DNA of 64,000 nt from positions 1,984,001 through 2,048,000 of the forward strand of contig CAWIIF010000015.1 of the NCBI GenBank assembly GCA_963836015.1. The letters run 5' to 3'. Source of the DNA: CAWCDJ01 sp963836015 (GTDB lineage Bacteria; Acidobacteriota; Terriglobia; Bryobacterales; Bryobacteraceae). The notes beneath the pieces were generated by a model, which did no database searches, was not told the origin of the DNA, and saw only the letters and a program-made list of their open reading frames with translations. Made by a program: the position numbers and the translations under genes. Shown piece by piece: positions 1 through 8,869 of this stretch (positions are counted from its first letter, which is position 1; each line of letters starts with the position of its first letter).

Positions 1-5
1 AGCCG

Positions 6-593
6 ATGTTTCTTCCGGAGGTAGAGCAGAACCCGAAGCCGGGCCCTTACGCGGACCTGATCCGCGGAATGCAGGAGAGGGGCGCCGAGTATCCACAGAT
101 CTGGCACCTGTTCGCGTACCTGCCCAAAGCCACCGAGCACCTGGCGCGATTCACGCAGGAGATCCTGCGCGGGCCGGGGCCGTTTCCGCCGGGTATTCGC
201 GAGCTGATCGCGGCGTACACGTCGGTGCGCAACGAGTGCCCGTTCTGACTGAAGTCGCACGCCGCAGTTGCGGCGGAACTGCTGGGGGACGAGGAACTGG
301 TGCAGGGAGTCATGCGCGATCTGGAAACGTCAAAGCTCGACGAACGGCATAAAGCGCTGCTGCGCTTCGTGGACAAGGTGAATCGGGAATCTCCAACGAT
401 TACGGCGGAAGACATGAGACCCTTGTATGCGGCCGGATGGAATGATGAGGCGATCTATTTCGCGGTAACGGTGTGCGCGCTGTTCAATTTCTATAACCGC
501 TGGATCGATGCGACGGGGGTTCACGCCCTCTCTGAAGAGGCCCATCGCGAAGGCGGGAAGCGGACCGCGATGCACGGCTATGCCCGCAGTTAA
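6..593 (+). CDS. AhpD/CMD-family peroxidase-related protein, candidate selenoprotein with in-frame TGA
   Basis: The reading frame is open from ATG 6 to TAA 593 except for one TGA at 246-248 (codon 81); read through, it gives 195 residues. The family's redox site is Cys-x-x-Cys followed by a His four residues later. Here the frame reads N-E-C-P-F-[TGA]-L-K-S-H, so the TGA falls exactly on the second, peroxidatic Cys, giving a CxxU motif. Sequence on both sides continues the family fold (N-terminal helices, then W-N-D-E-A and the F-N-F-Y-N-R-W end). AhpD-like proteins with CxxU are known selenoproteins in other bacteria, and selA lies in this window. A hairpin follows the TGA at a SECIS-like distance. 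The stop overlaps the MFS gene start by 14 bases, suggesting one operon. Alternatives are a nonsense mutation or a base-call error (TGC to TGA). The first bases lie at the window edge, so an earlier start cannot be excluded. Confidence 0.75.
260..275 (+). promoter_or_regulatory. Possible bacterial SECIS hairpin
   Basis: CGCCGC at 260-265 pairs perfectly with GCGGCG at 270-275 around the four-base loop AGTT, extendable by an A-T pair. The loop begins 18 bases after the TGA at 246-248 and has a G at its second position. Published bacterial SECIS rules ask for a short loop with a G in its first two positions, 16-37 bases after the UGA. The hairpin therefore fits, but GC-rich coding DNA makes such stems fairly common. 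Confidence 0.5.
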
Positions 594-1821
594 GGCTGCG
601 CCCAAGCTGTCGGAGGCAGCGGCGAATCCGGGCTGGCTGGTGGTGCTGGCAGCGTATTTCGGCACCATGGTCAGCTTCGGATCGCTGCTGGTGTTCACCT
701 TCAGCGTGTTTCTGAAGCCGCTGACAGCCTCGTTCGGCTGGAGCCGGGAATCCGTATCGGGGGCGTTCGGCATGGCGGCAATGAGCGTGGCGGTGTGCTC
801 TCCGGGCCTCGGCCATCTGCTCGACCGGTGCGGGCCGCGGCGAGTGATTCTGCCGTGCATGGCGGTGTTCGGCTGCGCTTTCGCTTCGCTGGGCCTGCTG
901 ACGCCGCACATCTGGCACCTGTACGCGGTCTTCGTGGTGCTGGGGATCGTCGGCAACGCGACGACGCAGATGGGGTACTCGCGCGCCGTCTCGACGTGGT
1001 TCGACTCGCGCCGCGGCCTGGCGCTGGCCCTGGTGATGGCGGGGGTGGGCACGGGAGCAATGGTGCTGCCGCCGCTGGCGCAATGGCTCATCGACGGTTA
1101 CGGATGGCGTTTTGCTTACTTCGCGCTGGGAGGGTTGGTGCTCGCACTGGGGATCCCGCTGACGGCGCTGTTCGTCCGCGAACGGCCGGGAGCGGGGATC
1201 CATGCGGCGGCGCGGCTGGACGGGGCCGCGCCGGGCGAATGCCTGCGAGGACGCACGTTCTGGATCCTGGTGACCGCGCTGTTCCTCAGCTCGGTGAGCA
1301 TCAACGGGGCTATCGCGCACCTGGCGGCACTGCTCACGGACCGCGGGATCGCGCTGGAGACCGCGGCGCTGGCGGCATCGGCATTGGGCCTCGCGAGTTT
1401 CGCCGGCCGGCTGTGGACAGGCGTGCTGCTCGACCGGTTCTTCGGCCCGCGCGTGGGCTGCTGCCTGCTGGCGGCAAGCGCGTGCGGAATCCTGCTGCTC
1501 TCGCGCGCGTCGACCGGAGCACAGGGGATTGTTGCGGCGGCGCTGATCGGGATCGGGGTCGGGGCGGAGGCGGATTTCACGCCCTATGTTCTGACGCGTT
1601 ACTTTGGGCTGCGGTCGTTCTCGACCCTGTATGGGTTCACGTGGACGGCTTACGCGATCGCCGGGGCGATCGGCCCGGTGCTGATGGGCAGGGCGTTCGA
1701 CGCTACCGGATCATATGCTTCCCTGCTGGTGCTGCTGGCTGGGGCGACGGGCGTGGCGGCGCTGGTGGTGAACCTGCTGCCCGGATATCCAGGAACCTAT
1801 GGCTCGTCGCGGCCTGACTAA
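580..1821 (+). CDS. MFS transporter, OFA/MCT-like
   Basis: This 413-residue protein has the hydrophobic pattern of a 12-helix major facilitator. Between helices 2 and 3 it carries the loop G-H-L-L-D-R-C-G-P-R-R, and between the halves a charged cytoplasmic stretch R-E-R-P-G-A-G. The start R/K-poor leader followed by P-G-W-L-V-V-L-A-A-Y-F resembles oxalate/formate antiporter and monocarboxylate transporter families. The ATG at 580 was chosen because upstream in-frame codons lie inside the preceding gene and give a non-family N-terminus. It overlaps the stop of the AhpD-like gene by 14 bases, so the two are probably co-translated. The substrate cannot be read from the sequence. Confidence 0.8.
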   Translation: MPAVKAAPKLSEAAANPGWLVVLAAYFGTMVSFGSLLVFTFSVFLKPLTASFGWSRESVSGAFGMAAMSVAVCSPGLGHLLDRCGPRRVILPCMAVFGCAFASLGLLTPHIWHLYAVFVVLGIVGNATTQMGYSRAVSTWFDSRRGLALALVMAGVGTGAMVLPPLAQWLIDGYGWRFAYFALGGLVLALGIPLTALFVRERPGAGIHAAARLDGAAPGECLRGRTFWILVTALFLSSVSINGAIAHLAALLTDRGIALETAALAASALGLASFAGRLWTGVLLDRFFGPRVGCCLLAASACGILLLSRASTGAQGIVAAALIGIGVGAEADFTPYVLTRYFGLRSFSTLYGFTWTAYAIAGAIGPVLMGRAFDATGSYASLLVLLAGATGVAALVVNLLPGYPGTYGSSRPD

Positions 1822-1934
1822 TACGTATTAAACATCACGCAGTGCCTGGAATCGTAGGCCGTCTGTAATTAGCAAAGGCACACACCTGGTATATCCTGCC
1901 TATTATAGTTTGCGCGTATCAATAGGAGGCGACT

Positions 1935-2879
1935 TTGAGGCAGGCTACACTGTCCGGCATCGCCCTATTTCTCTTCGGAATGCCGGTCTTCGCAGGTTCA
2001 CTCTATTCGTTTCAGACGATCATCAATCCCGGCGATACAGCATTTACCCAACTGCTCGGGATTAACAACAGCAGTACGATCGCGGGTTACTTCGGCGATG
2101 GGTCCGTTGTTCCCAACAACGGGTTCACCCTGGTGTTACCCAACAGCTTCACGCCGGAGAACTTTCCCGGCTCGGTACAGACCCAGGTCGTCGGCATCAA
2201 CAACGCCGGCGAAACCGTGGGTTTCTGGATCGATGGCGCCGGGGTCAATCACGGTTTTATCAACGTTCTCGGCACTTTCACGAACGTCGACAACCCCAAT
2301 ACGACTACCGTGACGCAGTTACTGGGGGTCAACGACAGCGGCGAGGCGGCCGGTTACTGGACGGACGGCGCAGGCAATTTCCATCCATTCACCTGGGTCC
2401 CGAGTACATTCACTCCGATCTCGTTTGTCGGGCTGGTCAGCTCCCAGGCTACGAGCGTTAATAATGCGGGGGACGTGGCGGGATTCAACATGACCAGCGC
2501 AACGACTTCCGACGGCTTCCTGGACATCGGCGGCACGTTCACGATGCTGGACTTCCCGGGATCTGTCTTCACACAGGCGCTGGGCCTGAACAATCACGGA
2601 CAGGTGGTCGGGGATTACGTGGACGCGGCCGGCGACATGCACGGATTCCTCTACACCGTGGGTACCGCGAATTATCTGTCGATCGATGATCCGAATGGGA
2701 TTGGAACAACCACGATTAATGGGATCAACGATAAGGGTCAATTAGTCGGATTCTACGTCGACGCGGGCCAGAATACGGATGGATTCGTGGCAACACCGGT
2801 GCCGGAGCCGGGCTTGACCGCTTTAGCGGGCCTGGTGCTGGCTGGGATCACGCTGGCGGGCCGAAAGCGGCGGGCGTAG
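1935..2879 (+). CDS. PEP-CTERM exported protein with HAF-type repeats
   Basis: The 314-residue product starts with a signal peptide (hydrophobic residues about 5-20, A-G cleavage region). Its body is built of repeats of the form G-I-N-N-x-G-x-x-V-G-F/Y followed by an aromatic or H-G-F segment, like the extracellular HAF repeat family. It ends in V-P-E-P, a hydrophobic helix and R-K-R-R, the PEP-CTERM sorting tag recognised by exosortase. The start is a TTG at 1935, chosen because a strong AGGAGG ribosome site lies at 1924-1929; no ATG has such a site. No exosortase is in the window. The protein is probably displayed on or released from the cell surface, which fits a polysaccharide-producing strain. 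Confidence 0.82.
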   Translation: MRQATLSGIALFLFGMPVFAGSLYSFQTIINPGDTAFTQLLGINNSSTIAGYFGDGSVVPNNGFTLVLPNSFTPENFPGSVQTQVVGINNAGETVGFWIDGAGVNHGFINVLGTFTNVDNPNTTTVTQLLGVNDSGEAAGYWTDGAGNFHPFTWVPSTFTPISFVGLVSSQATSVNNAGDVAGFNMTSATTSDGFLDIGGTFTMLDFPGSVFTQALGLNNHGQVVGDYVDAAGDMHGFLYTVGTANYLSIDDPNGIGTTTINGINDKGQLVGFYVDAGQNTDGFVATPVPEPGLTALAGLVLAGITLAGRKRRA

Positions 2880-2893
2880 GTTGCCAATTCGAA

Positions 2894-2933
2894 GCGCGCG
2901 CCTTCGGCGCGTGGGCAGGCCGGGAGGCATACC
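2894..2933. repeat. REP-like double-hairpin element, copy 1
   Basis: A first stem CGCGCC-TTC-GGCGCG (2897-2911) is followed by GGGCAGGCCGGGAGGC, the first arm and loop of a second, imperfect stem. The same arrangement recurs at 5020-5060. This copy lies between two converging genes, where it may also act as a two-way terminator, although no T-run follows. Confidence 0.6.
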
Positions 2934-3419
2934 CTACCTCAACAGCCTGGCGGCGGTGATGACCTGGCCGACGTGTCGCTGGGTGTGCTCGGCAATGTGA
3001 GTGAGGAGGCCGATCACCGTGGTGGGAAGGTGACTGCGGCCGACAGCGCGCGGGTCGGCTAGCGTCGCGGGGTCGAGGCGGCGGACTACATTTTCGGCCT
3101 CGAGGAAGACACGGTCGATTTCCGCGAGCAGGTCGTCACGGCCGCGGCCTGAGGGCTGGCTCTCGGTATCGAGTTCGGCCAGTTGGCCGGCGGTCAACGA
3201 CAAGCCTTGGAGATATTGCATGAGGCGCGTGGTGCTGCCGGCGATGTGCCCCAGGTGGAAGCCGATCGAACCGGGTCCCCAGATCTGTGCGTCGTTGAGG
3301 CCCGCGGTATGCGCGGCCAGGTCTTCACGCGCCTGCTGGAAAGAGTAGAGCAGCGGAGCGAGGAACGGGGAGACGCCGGGGAGCGGTCCGCGGAGCCAGG
3401 GTTCGGGCATCCTTTCCAT
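2934..3419 (-). CDS. DinB-fold protein
   Basis: The 161-residue protein matches the DinB/DUF664 four-helix fold. It has G-F-H-L-G-H-I-A-G-S in the second helix region (about residues 52-61) and H-I-A-E-H-T-Q-R-H-V-G-Q near the C-terminus (about 140-151). The three histidines expected to hold a metal ion are thus present. Families of this type include thiol-dependent metalloenzymes and many uncharacterised members, so the substrate is unknown. The gene converges on the PEP-CTERM gene, and its 5' end is about 50 bases from the divergent carboxypeptidase gene. Confidence 0.72.
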   Translation of the reverse strand: MERMPEPWLRGPLPGVSPFLAPLLYSFQQAREDLAAHTAGLNDAQIWGPGSIGFHLGHIAGSTTRLMQYLQGLSLTAGQLAELDTESQPSGRGRDDLLAEIDRVFLEAENVVRRLDPATLADPRAVGRSHLPTTVIGLLTHIAEHTQRHVGQVITAARLLR

Positions 3420-3467
3420 GTTAACGGTTGCTTGCGGATGGCGGAATTGTGTACGATCTCACCTACG

Positions 3468-5018
3468 ATGAGATCTCGAGGTTTCCCTTTTCTTCTGATG
3501 GCGGCGGCCACGGCCGCGGCCCAGATCACGACTCCGCAGTCGCAACAGCAGCAGAGGTTCGGCGGGCGAGGACAACAGACCGCGCGCGAGCAGAATCCGC
3601 AGGCGGCGCCCGAAGCAGGGGGCCGGCATGCGGCTCCTCCCGAGGAACGCACGGTGGTGACGCACCACAGCGCGAAGATCGGAGGGCAGCAGATCAATTA
3701 CACCGCGACCGCGGGCACCTACGTAATCAAGGACGAAGACAATACACCCAAGGCCACCTTCTTCTATGTAGCTTATACGAAGGACGGCGTGGCCGATCTC
3801 ACGAAACGGCCGATATCATTTGTGTACAACGGAGGGCCGGGGTCGGCGTCCCTTTTCACTCACATGGGGATGGGGCCGCGGCGCGTGGTGCTGACGGCCG
3901 ACGGGCACGGCCTGCCGGCGCCGTACTCCGTGGTGGATGACGACGATTCGTTCCTGGATGCCACGGACATGGTCTTCGTGGACGCCATCGGCACGGGCTA
4001 CAGCCGCCCGGCGCCGGGTCAGAACCGGGCTCAGTTTTACGGCGTGATCGAGGACGCCAACTGGTTTGCGGATTACATCTATCAATACCTGACGCGCGCC
4101 GACCGGTGGTCTTCGCCGAAGTTCCTGATCGGGGAAAGCTACGGCACCACGCGGTCGGCGGAGCTGTCGGGCGTGCTGCAGCAGCGGCACCAGATCTATC
4201 TGAACGGGATCGTTCTGCTCTCGACGGTGGCCTTCTCGAATTTCGGCGCGGACGAGCGGTTCAAGTATTTCCTGCCGACCTTTGCAGCCACGGCGTGGTA
4301 TCACAAGCTGCTGCCGCCGGACCTGCAGAAGGAGAATATCGAAAGCGTGGTGCAGGCGGCGCGGCAGTTCGCTCACGGGGAGTACGCGCAGGCGCTCGAG
4401 AAAGGCGACGAGATGACGCCTGCCGAACACCGGAAGGCGGTGCAGGACATGGCGCGCTTCACGGGGCTATCGACGAAGTATATCGAAGAGAGCAACCTGC
4501 GGGTGAGCGCGCAGCGATGGTTCAAGGAACTGCTGCGGGACAAGCGGCAGACGGTGGGGCGCCTCGATTCGCGATTCACCGGCATGGACGCGGACGCGGC
4601 GGGCGAGCGCAACGAATACGATTCGAGCGAGGCCTCCTACGAAGGCGCCTACTCGGCGGCGTTCCAGGATTACGCGAAGCGCGAGCTCAAGTGGGACAGC
4701 GACATGCACTACCTGATCACGGGCAATGTGCGGCCGTGGGACCAGACCGGCAACACCCAGGTAGCCGACGTGCTCCGCGCGGCCATGACCGAGCAGACGC
4801 ATTTGAAGGTGCTGGTGCTGTGCGGGTACTACGATGTGGCGACGCCGTTCAACGGAATCGAATATACGGTTTCGCACATGGGGCTCGAGCCTTCGGTGCG
4901 GAAGAACATCAGCTTCGCGTATTACGAGTCGGGGCATATGGTGTATATCGACCGCAAGGCGCACGATAAGATGCACAAAGACGTGGATGATTTCATTAAT
5001 GCGAGTTACGTGCGGTAA
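3468..5018 (+). CDS. Exported serine carboxypeptidase, peptidase family S10
   Basis: The 516-residue protein has a short signal peptide (F-P-F-L-L-M-A-A-A-T-A-A-A-Q) and a Q/G-rich linker to about residue 60. The alpha/beta-hydrolase core follows. The S10 landmarks are all present: N-G-G-P-G-S-A-S near residue 121 (oxyanion region), G-E-S-Y-G-T near residue 222 (catalytic Ser), Y-Y-D-V-A-T-P near 456 (Asp) and S-G-H-M-V-Y near 490 (His). It should trim C-terminal residues from peptides in the periplasm or outside the cell. ATG 3468 was preferred over upstream in-frame starts because only it places the signal peptide at the N-terminus. It is divergent from the DinB-like gene. Confidence 0.9.
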   Translation: MRSRGFPFLLMAAATAAAQITTPQSQQQQRFGGRGQQTAREQNPQAAPEAGGRHAAPPEERTVVTHHSAKIGGQQINYTATAGTYVIKDEDNTPKATFFYVAYTKDGVADLTKRPISFVYNGGPGSASLFTHMGMGPRRVVLTADGHGLPAPYSVVDDDDSFLDATDMVFVDAIGTGYSRPAPGQNRAQFYGVIEDANWFADYIYQYLTRADRWSSPKFLIGESYGTTRSAELSGVLQQRHQIYLNGIVLLSTVAFSNFGADERFKYFLPTFAATAWYHKLLPPDLQKENIESVVQAARQFAHGEYAQALEKGDEMTPAEHRKAVQDMARFTGLSTKYIEESNLRVSAQRWFKELLRDKRQTVGRLDSRFTGMDADAAGERNEYDSSEASYEGAYSAAFQDYAKRELKWDSDMHYLITGNVRPWDQTGNTQVADVLRAAMTEQTHLKVLVLCGYYDVATPFNGIEYTVSHMGLEPSVRKNISFAYYESGHMVYIDRKAHDKMHKDVDDFINASYVR

Positions 5019-5019
5019 G

Positions 5020-5060
5020 GGGCGCCTTCGGCGCTTGGGCAGGCCGGGAGGCCTGCCCCA
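5020..5060. repeat. REP-like double-hairpin element, copy 2
   Basis: GCGCC-TTC-GGCGC is followed by a perfect nine-base stem (5037-5045 with 5050-5058) around the loop GGGA. It shares about 30 bases of near identity with the element at 2894-2933 and lies directly after the stop of the carboxypeptidase gene. Confidence 0.62.
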
Positions 5061-5114
5061 CTTAGAGCGCCGCGGTTCGGATATACTGAGTCGATCTAAA
5101 GCGGGTGATTACTC

Positions 5115-8018
5115 ATGTCTTTTCCCGAACCGGACTTGAACGGCGCCGGCGAATGCCTGCCGGAAGAAAACGCTCCATGCCTTTCCGTGCTCGAGATGCT
5201 CTGTGAAGAGTATTGCCAGTCGGGTGGAGACGTCTCCGGACTGGAAGCGGCGCGGCGGAAGTACGCGGACGCGAAGGCCTGCGGCACGGGCTGCGAAGAG
5301 GCCGAACGGGAGCTCCGGGCGTGCCTGTACGCGCAGTTTCACGCCGCGAAGCGCTCGGCCTTGTGCTTTTCGGGGGGCGGGATCCGCAGCGCGACGTTCG
5401 GGCTGGGAGTGCTGCAAGGGCTGGCACGATGGTCGGCGCCAGGACCGGAGGGGGGACGGCCGCGGCTGCTGGGCGAGTTCGACTTTCTATCGACGGTTTC
5501 GGGCGGCGGGTACCTGGGCGGATGGCTTTCGGCATGGGCGGCTCGGCTGGAGCGAGCGGCCCCCGACGGCTTCGCACAGGTGATCCACCGGCTGGCGGAG
5601 CGGCAGGAGGCGGGGTTCGATCCGGAGCCGTTGCCCGTGCGCTACCTGAGGCAGTACAGCAACTATCTGACGCCGCGGCTGGGGGTCCTGTCGGGCGATA
5701 CCTGGGCGCTGGTGGCAACGGTGGCACGCAACATGTTTCTCAACTGGCTGGTGCTGCTGCCGCTGCTGGCGGCCGTCCTGATGGTTCCGGTGCTGGCGCT
5801 CAAACTGGCGCAGATCAAGTCGGCCAACGTATCGCCGGCCAGCCTGTGGTTTCTACTGGTCTCGGCGTTCGCGGCGGGCGGGGTGGCGACGGCCTACCTG
5901 GGGTTCGACCTGCCCAGCGCGGGCAATGCGCGCAAAAACTACCGATGGTACCTGGGCTTCTGCCTGGCGCCGCTCACCTATGCGGCGGTGCAGCTCACGA
6001 CGTTCTGGGCGTGGCTTCCGGCCGGATACGTCCACGCAGCGGCATGGGACTACGTGGGGCTCGGCAGGAACGGCCTGAAGCTCGGGCACTTCGCAGAGTT
6101 CGGCGCGTTGATGCACGGGGGCGGGATGCTGGCGGGGATCGTGCTGGCGCGCTTCCACTACGACCGGCCTCCCAAGCTGAAGGGGTTGATCGCGTCGGCG
6201 GCCGCCCTGCTGACGGGGGCGGCGGCTGGAGCCGCGGGCTACTCGCTGACCTCGCTGGTGTCCCGGGAGGGCGACGGGGCGCTGGCGAATCCGGTGCTTT
6301 ATGTGTGCGTGGCATTCCCCGCGGCAATCGGGCTGTTTATGGGCGCCTCCGTGCTGCTGGTGGGCGGCACCAGCTACATCACCGAGGATCAGGACCGCGA
6401 ATGGTGGTCGCGGTCAGGCGGATGGCTTCTGCTGCTGGCGCTGGGGTGGCCGATCCTGGCAGCGCTGGTGTTGTATTCGGACCGCGTGCTGGACTGGGCC
6501 AGCATGGAGTTCACCGGCGCCTTCACGGCCGCCACGGGCTTAACCGGGTGGGCGGCTTCGCGACTGGGGCACAGCTCGAAGACCTCATCCGGGCACCGGA
6601 GCGAGGGGGCAGCCCAGACGGGAGGCGGGGAGAACGGAGGAAAAGCGGAGAGTAGTTCGATGGTGATGGACCTCCTCTCGAAACTCATGCTTCCCGCGTT
6701 CCTGTGCCTGCTGGTGCTGCTGCTGGCGGCGTTCAACCAGACACTCACCGGTTTCCTTGCGGCGCGCATGCCGGAAGTGCCTTCCCTGTGGCCGCCGATG
6801 TTGAAGCCGATGGGCGATGCGACCGCGCATTCGCTGTGGCTGCTGCTCCTTTACGCGATGGTGTGTCTCACGGCATCCTACTTCATCAACGTCAACAAGT
6901 TTTCGTTGCACGCGATGTACCGGCAGCGCCTGATTCGCGCGTACCTTGGGGCCTCCAACACGACCCGCAATCCGCACCCTTTTACCGGGTTCGACGAACA
7001 GGACAATTTGTCGATGTGCGAGCTGAGTGCGTCGAAGCCGCTGCACGTGGTGAACATGGCGCTCAACCTGGTGCGGGGAGAAAACCTGGCGTGGCAGCAG
7101 CGCAAGGCAGCCTCGTTCACCTCGACGCGATACCACACGGGAAGCTGCCGGGTGGGCTACCGCTCGTCACTGGTGTACGGCGGGGCTTACCGGGCGACCA
7201 AGACACCGATCTCACTGGGCACCGCGATCACGATCTCGGGAGCGGCTGCCAGCCCGAACATGGGATACAATTCGTCGACGCTGCTGACGGTGGTGATGAC
7301 GCTGTTCAACGCGCGCCTCGGCTGGTGGCTGGGCAACCCGCGGGTGAAGCCGGAGGTATGGCTGCGGCCCGGGCCGAGGTGGGGCATCCGGCCGTTCGTG
7401 GACGAAGCGTTCGGCCTGACCACCGACTCGAACGCCTGGATGTATCTCTCCGACGGAGGGCATTTCGACAACCTGGGGCTGTACGAGATGGTGCTGCGCC
7501 GCTGCCATACGATTGTCGTGTCGGACGCGGGGTCGGACGGAGAGTTTCATTACGAGGACCTGGGCAACGCGGTGCGCAAGATCCGGGTGGACCTGGGGAT
7601 CCCGATCGAGCTGGCGACGGACTGCATGCCGACCTCGCCGGTGGAGTACGGAGAGGAGCGGGGGCGGATGCATTTCGCGATCGCGCACATCGTGTACTCC
7701 GCGGTGGACCCGGGGGCTCCGAATGGCGTGCTGCTGTACATCAAGCCGTGCCTGACAGGGGACGAACCGCCCGACGTGGTACAGTACGCCGCCACCGACT
7801 CGCGCTTCCCGCACCAGCCGACTGCCGACCAGTTCTTCGACGAAGCGCAGTTTGAAAGCTACCGGCGGCTGGGACTGCACACGGTGGATACGATCTGCGG
7901 AGCGTCGAAGCAGACCTCGCAATCGCCTTCGAATCCGGTGAACCTGGAGGAGCTGATCGCGCGGGCGGAAAAGTCGCTGGGGCTGCGCAGCGAAGATACG
8001 GCGGCCGCGCAGGCCTGA
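5115..8018 (+). CDS. Patatin-like phospholipase with an internal membrane domain
   Basis: The 967-residue protein has a patatin start: S-G-G-G-I-R near residues 86-91 (oxyanion hole) and T-V-S-G-G-G near 127-132, whose Ser is the likely nucleophile. The usual first Gly of GxSxG is a Thr here. About 400 residues of hydrophobic segments follow, broken by a charged, Gly/Ser-rich loop near 495-515. The catalytic domain then resumes, with S-D-G-G-H-F-D-N-L-G near residue 779 carrying the Asp of the dyad. The lipase halves thus flank a multi-helix membrane domain, so the enzyme should act on lipids at the inner membrane. ATG 5115 is close behind copy 2 of the REP-like repeat. Physiological substrate unknown. 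Confidence 0.8.
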   Translation: MSFPEPDLNGAGECLPEENAPCLSVLEMLCEEYCQSGGDVSGLEAARRKYADAKACGTGCEEAERELRACLYAQFHAAKRSALCFSGGGIRSATFGLGVLQGLARWSAPGPEGGRPRLLGEFDFLSTVSGGGYLGGWLSAWAARLERAAPDGFAQVIHRLAERQEAGFDPEPLPVRYLRQYSNYLTPRLGVLSGDTWALVATVARNMFLNWLVLLPLLAAVLMVPVLALKLAQIKSANVSPASLWFLLVSAFAAGGVATAYLGFDLPSAGNARKNYRWYLGFCLAPLTYAAVQLTTFWAWLPAGYVHAAAWDYVGLGRNGLKLGHFAEFGALMHGGGMLAGIVLARFHYDRPPKLKGLIASAAALLTGAAAGAAGYSLTSLVSREGDGALANPVLYVCVAFPAAIGLFMGASVLLVGGTSYITEDQDREWWSRSGGWLLLLALGWPILAALVLYSDRVLDWASMEFTGAFTAATGLTGWAASRLGHSSKTSSGHRSEGAAQTGGGENGGKAESSSMVMDLLSKLMLPAFLCLLVLLLAAFNQTLTGFLAARMPEVPSLWPPMLKPMGDATAHSLWLLLLYAMVCLTASYFINVNKFSLHAMYRQRLIRAYLGASNTTRNPHPFTGFDEQDNLSMCELSASKPLHVVNMALNLVRGENLAWQQRKAASFTSTRYHTGSCRVGYRSSLVYGGAYRATKTPISLGTAITISGAAASPNMGYNSSTLLTVVMTLFNARLGWWLGNPRVKPEVWLRPGPRWGIRPFVDEAFGLTTDSNAWMYLSDGGHFDNLGLYEMVLRRCHTIVVSDAGSDGEFHYEDLGNAVRKIRVDLGIPIELATDCMPTSPVEYGEERGRMHFAIAHIVYSAVDPGAPNGVLLYIKPCLTGDEPPDVVQYAATDSRFPHQPTADQFFDEAQFESYRRLGLHTVDTICGASKQTSQSPSNPVNLEELIARAEKSLGLRSEDTAAAQA

Positions 8019-8056
8019 TGAGAATTACATATTAAAGATGCTAAAATCCACAATAG

Positions 8057-8821
8057 ATGGAGTTACGGGCGCTCGCGGGTCTTTGCCTTCTGGCATCGGC
8101 GCCGCTTTGGGGACAATCCAGGCCGCCAGTGCTTTGGAGTACTTCCCTGCAGACCGGGCTGGCGGACACCTTCCAGATGGCTCTCGGAGGCACCTTCGGC
8201 GAAGGACCTGCGTGGCAGAGCCGGGTCTCCACCGGGATCGGCAACGCGTTCCGGCCGGGCGACTCGCTTTACGTTTACGGATGGAACACATTCGACACGC
8301 GCAGCCGGTCCTACAACTGGCAGGCGGGACTCGGATACAAGGCACCGGTTCTAAAGAAAGTCGGCCACCTCCTGAGCCTGGGTTCGGGCGTGCAGAGATG
8401 GCTGCTGCCGAGCGTGAAGTGCGGAGCGAATGACTGGGTGGTGGCCGGCAATCTCCTTTACCAGACGGGGGTCCACCGCGCTGTGTTTTTGCTTACCGGC
8501 GACTCGTGGACGCTGGCGAGCAGCTCTCTGCCGCTCGGATCGCTGCTCCATACGCAGGCGTGGCTGCAGTACGAACTGTTGCGGCGGGAGCGCTTCCGGG
8601 TCGCCTTCCGTCACGGGCCGGCCCATACCTACTCCTGGAATTTCTACGGCGCCAACGGAAACCGGGTCTTTCGCTACCAGACCATGCTGGCGATCACGAT
8701 GAAGTACCTGTCGATCGAGGGAGGCTACCGGAAGCAATGGGGCCTGCAGCCCGGAATTCAGAACAACAACTTCTGGCAGTTCGCGGTGACCCGCACATTC
8801 AGCCGGCCGATTCTGCGGTAG
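8057..8821 (+). CDS. Exported protein, probable beta-barrel, function unknown
   Basis: I do not recognise a named family. The 254 residues begin with a signal peptide (A-L-A-G-L-C-L-L-A-S-A-P-L-W-G-Q). The rest alternates short polar and aromatic strands such as Y-V-Y-G-W-N-T-F and Y-N-W-Q-A-G-L-G-Y, and ends in F-A-V-T-R-T-F. Together with a final strand of alternating hydrophobic residues, this suggests an outer-membrane or periplasmic beta structure. It starts 39 bases after the patatin gene on the same strand and precedes the PHP phosphatase gene, so it may belong to either unit. Confidence 0.6.
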   Translation: MELRALAGLCLLASAPLWGQSRPPVLWSTSLQTGLADTFQMALGGTFGEGPAWQSRVSTGIGNAFRPGDSLYVYGWNTFDTRSRSYNWQAGLGYKAPVLKKVGHLLSLGSGVQRWLLPSVKCGANDWVVAGNLLYQTGVHRAVFLLTGDSWTLASSSLPLGSLLHTQAWLQYELLRRERFRVAFRHGPAHTYSWNFYGANGNRVFRYQTMLAITMKYLSIEGGYRKQWGLQPGIQNNNFWQFAVTRTFSRPILR

Positions 8822-8869
8822 AACGGATGTAACGCCGGCAGACGGGGATGCCGATAGATTCGACAGGCG

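Noticed and set aside
330..1320. Long minus-strand open frames opposite the MFS gene
   Set aside because: They are rich in Arg, Pro and His, have no domain pattern, and mirror a well-supported transporter gene; typical shadows in GC-rich DNA.
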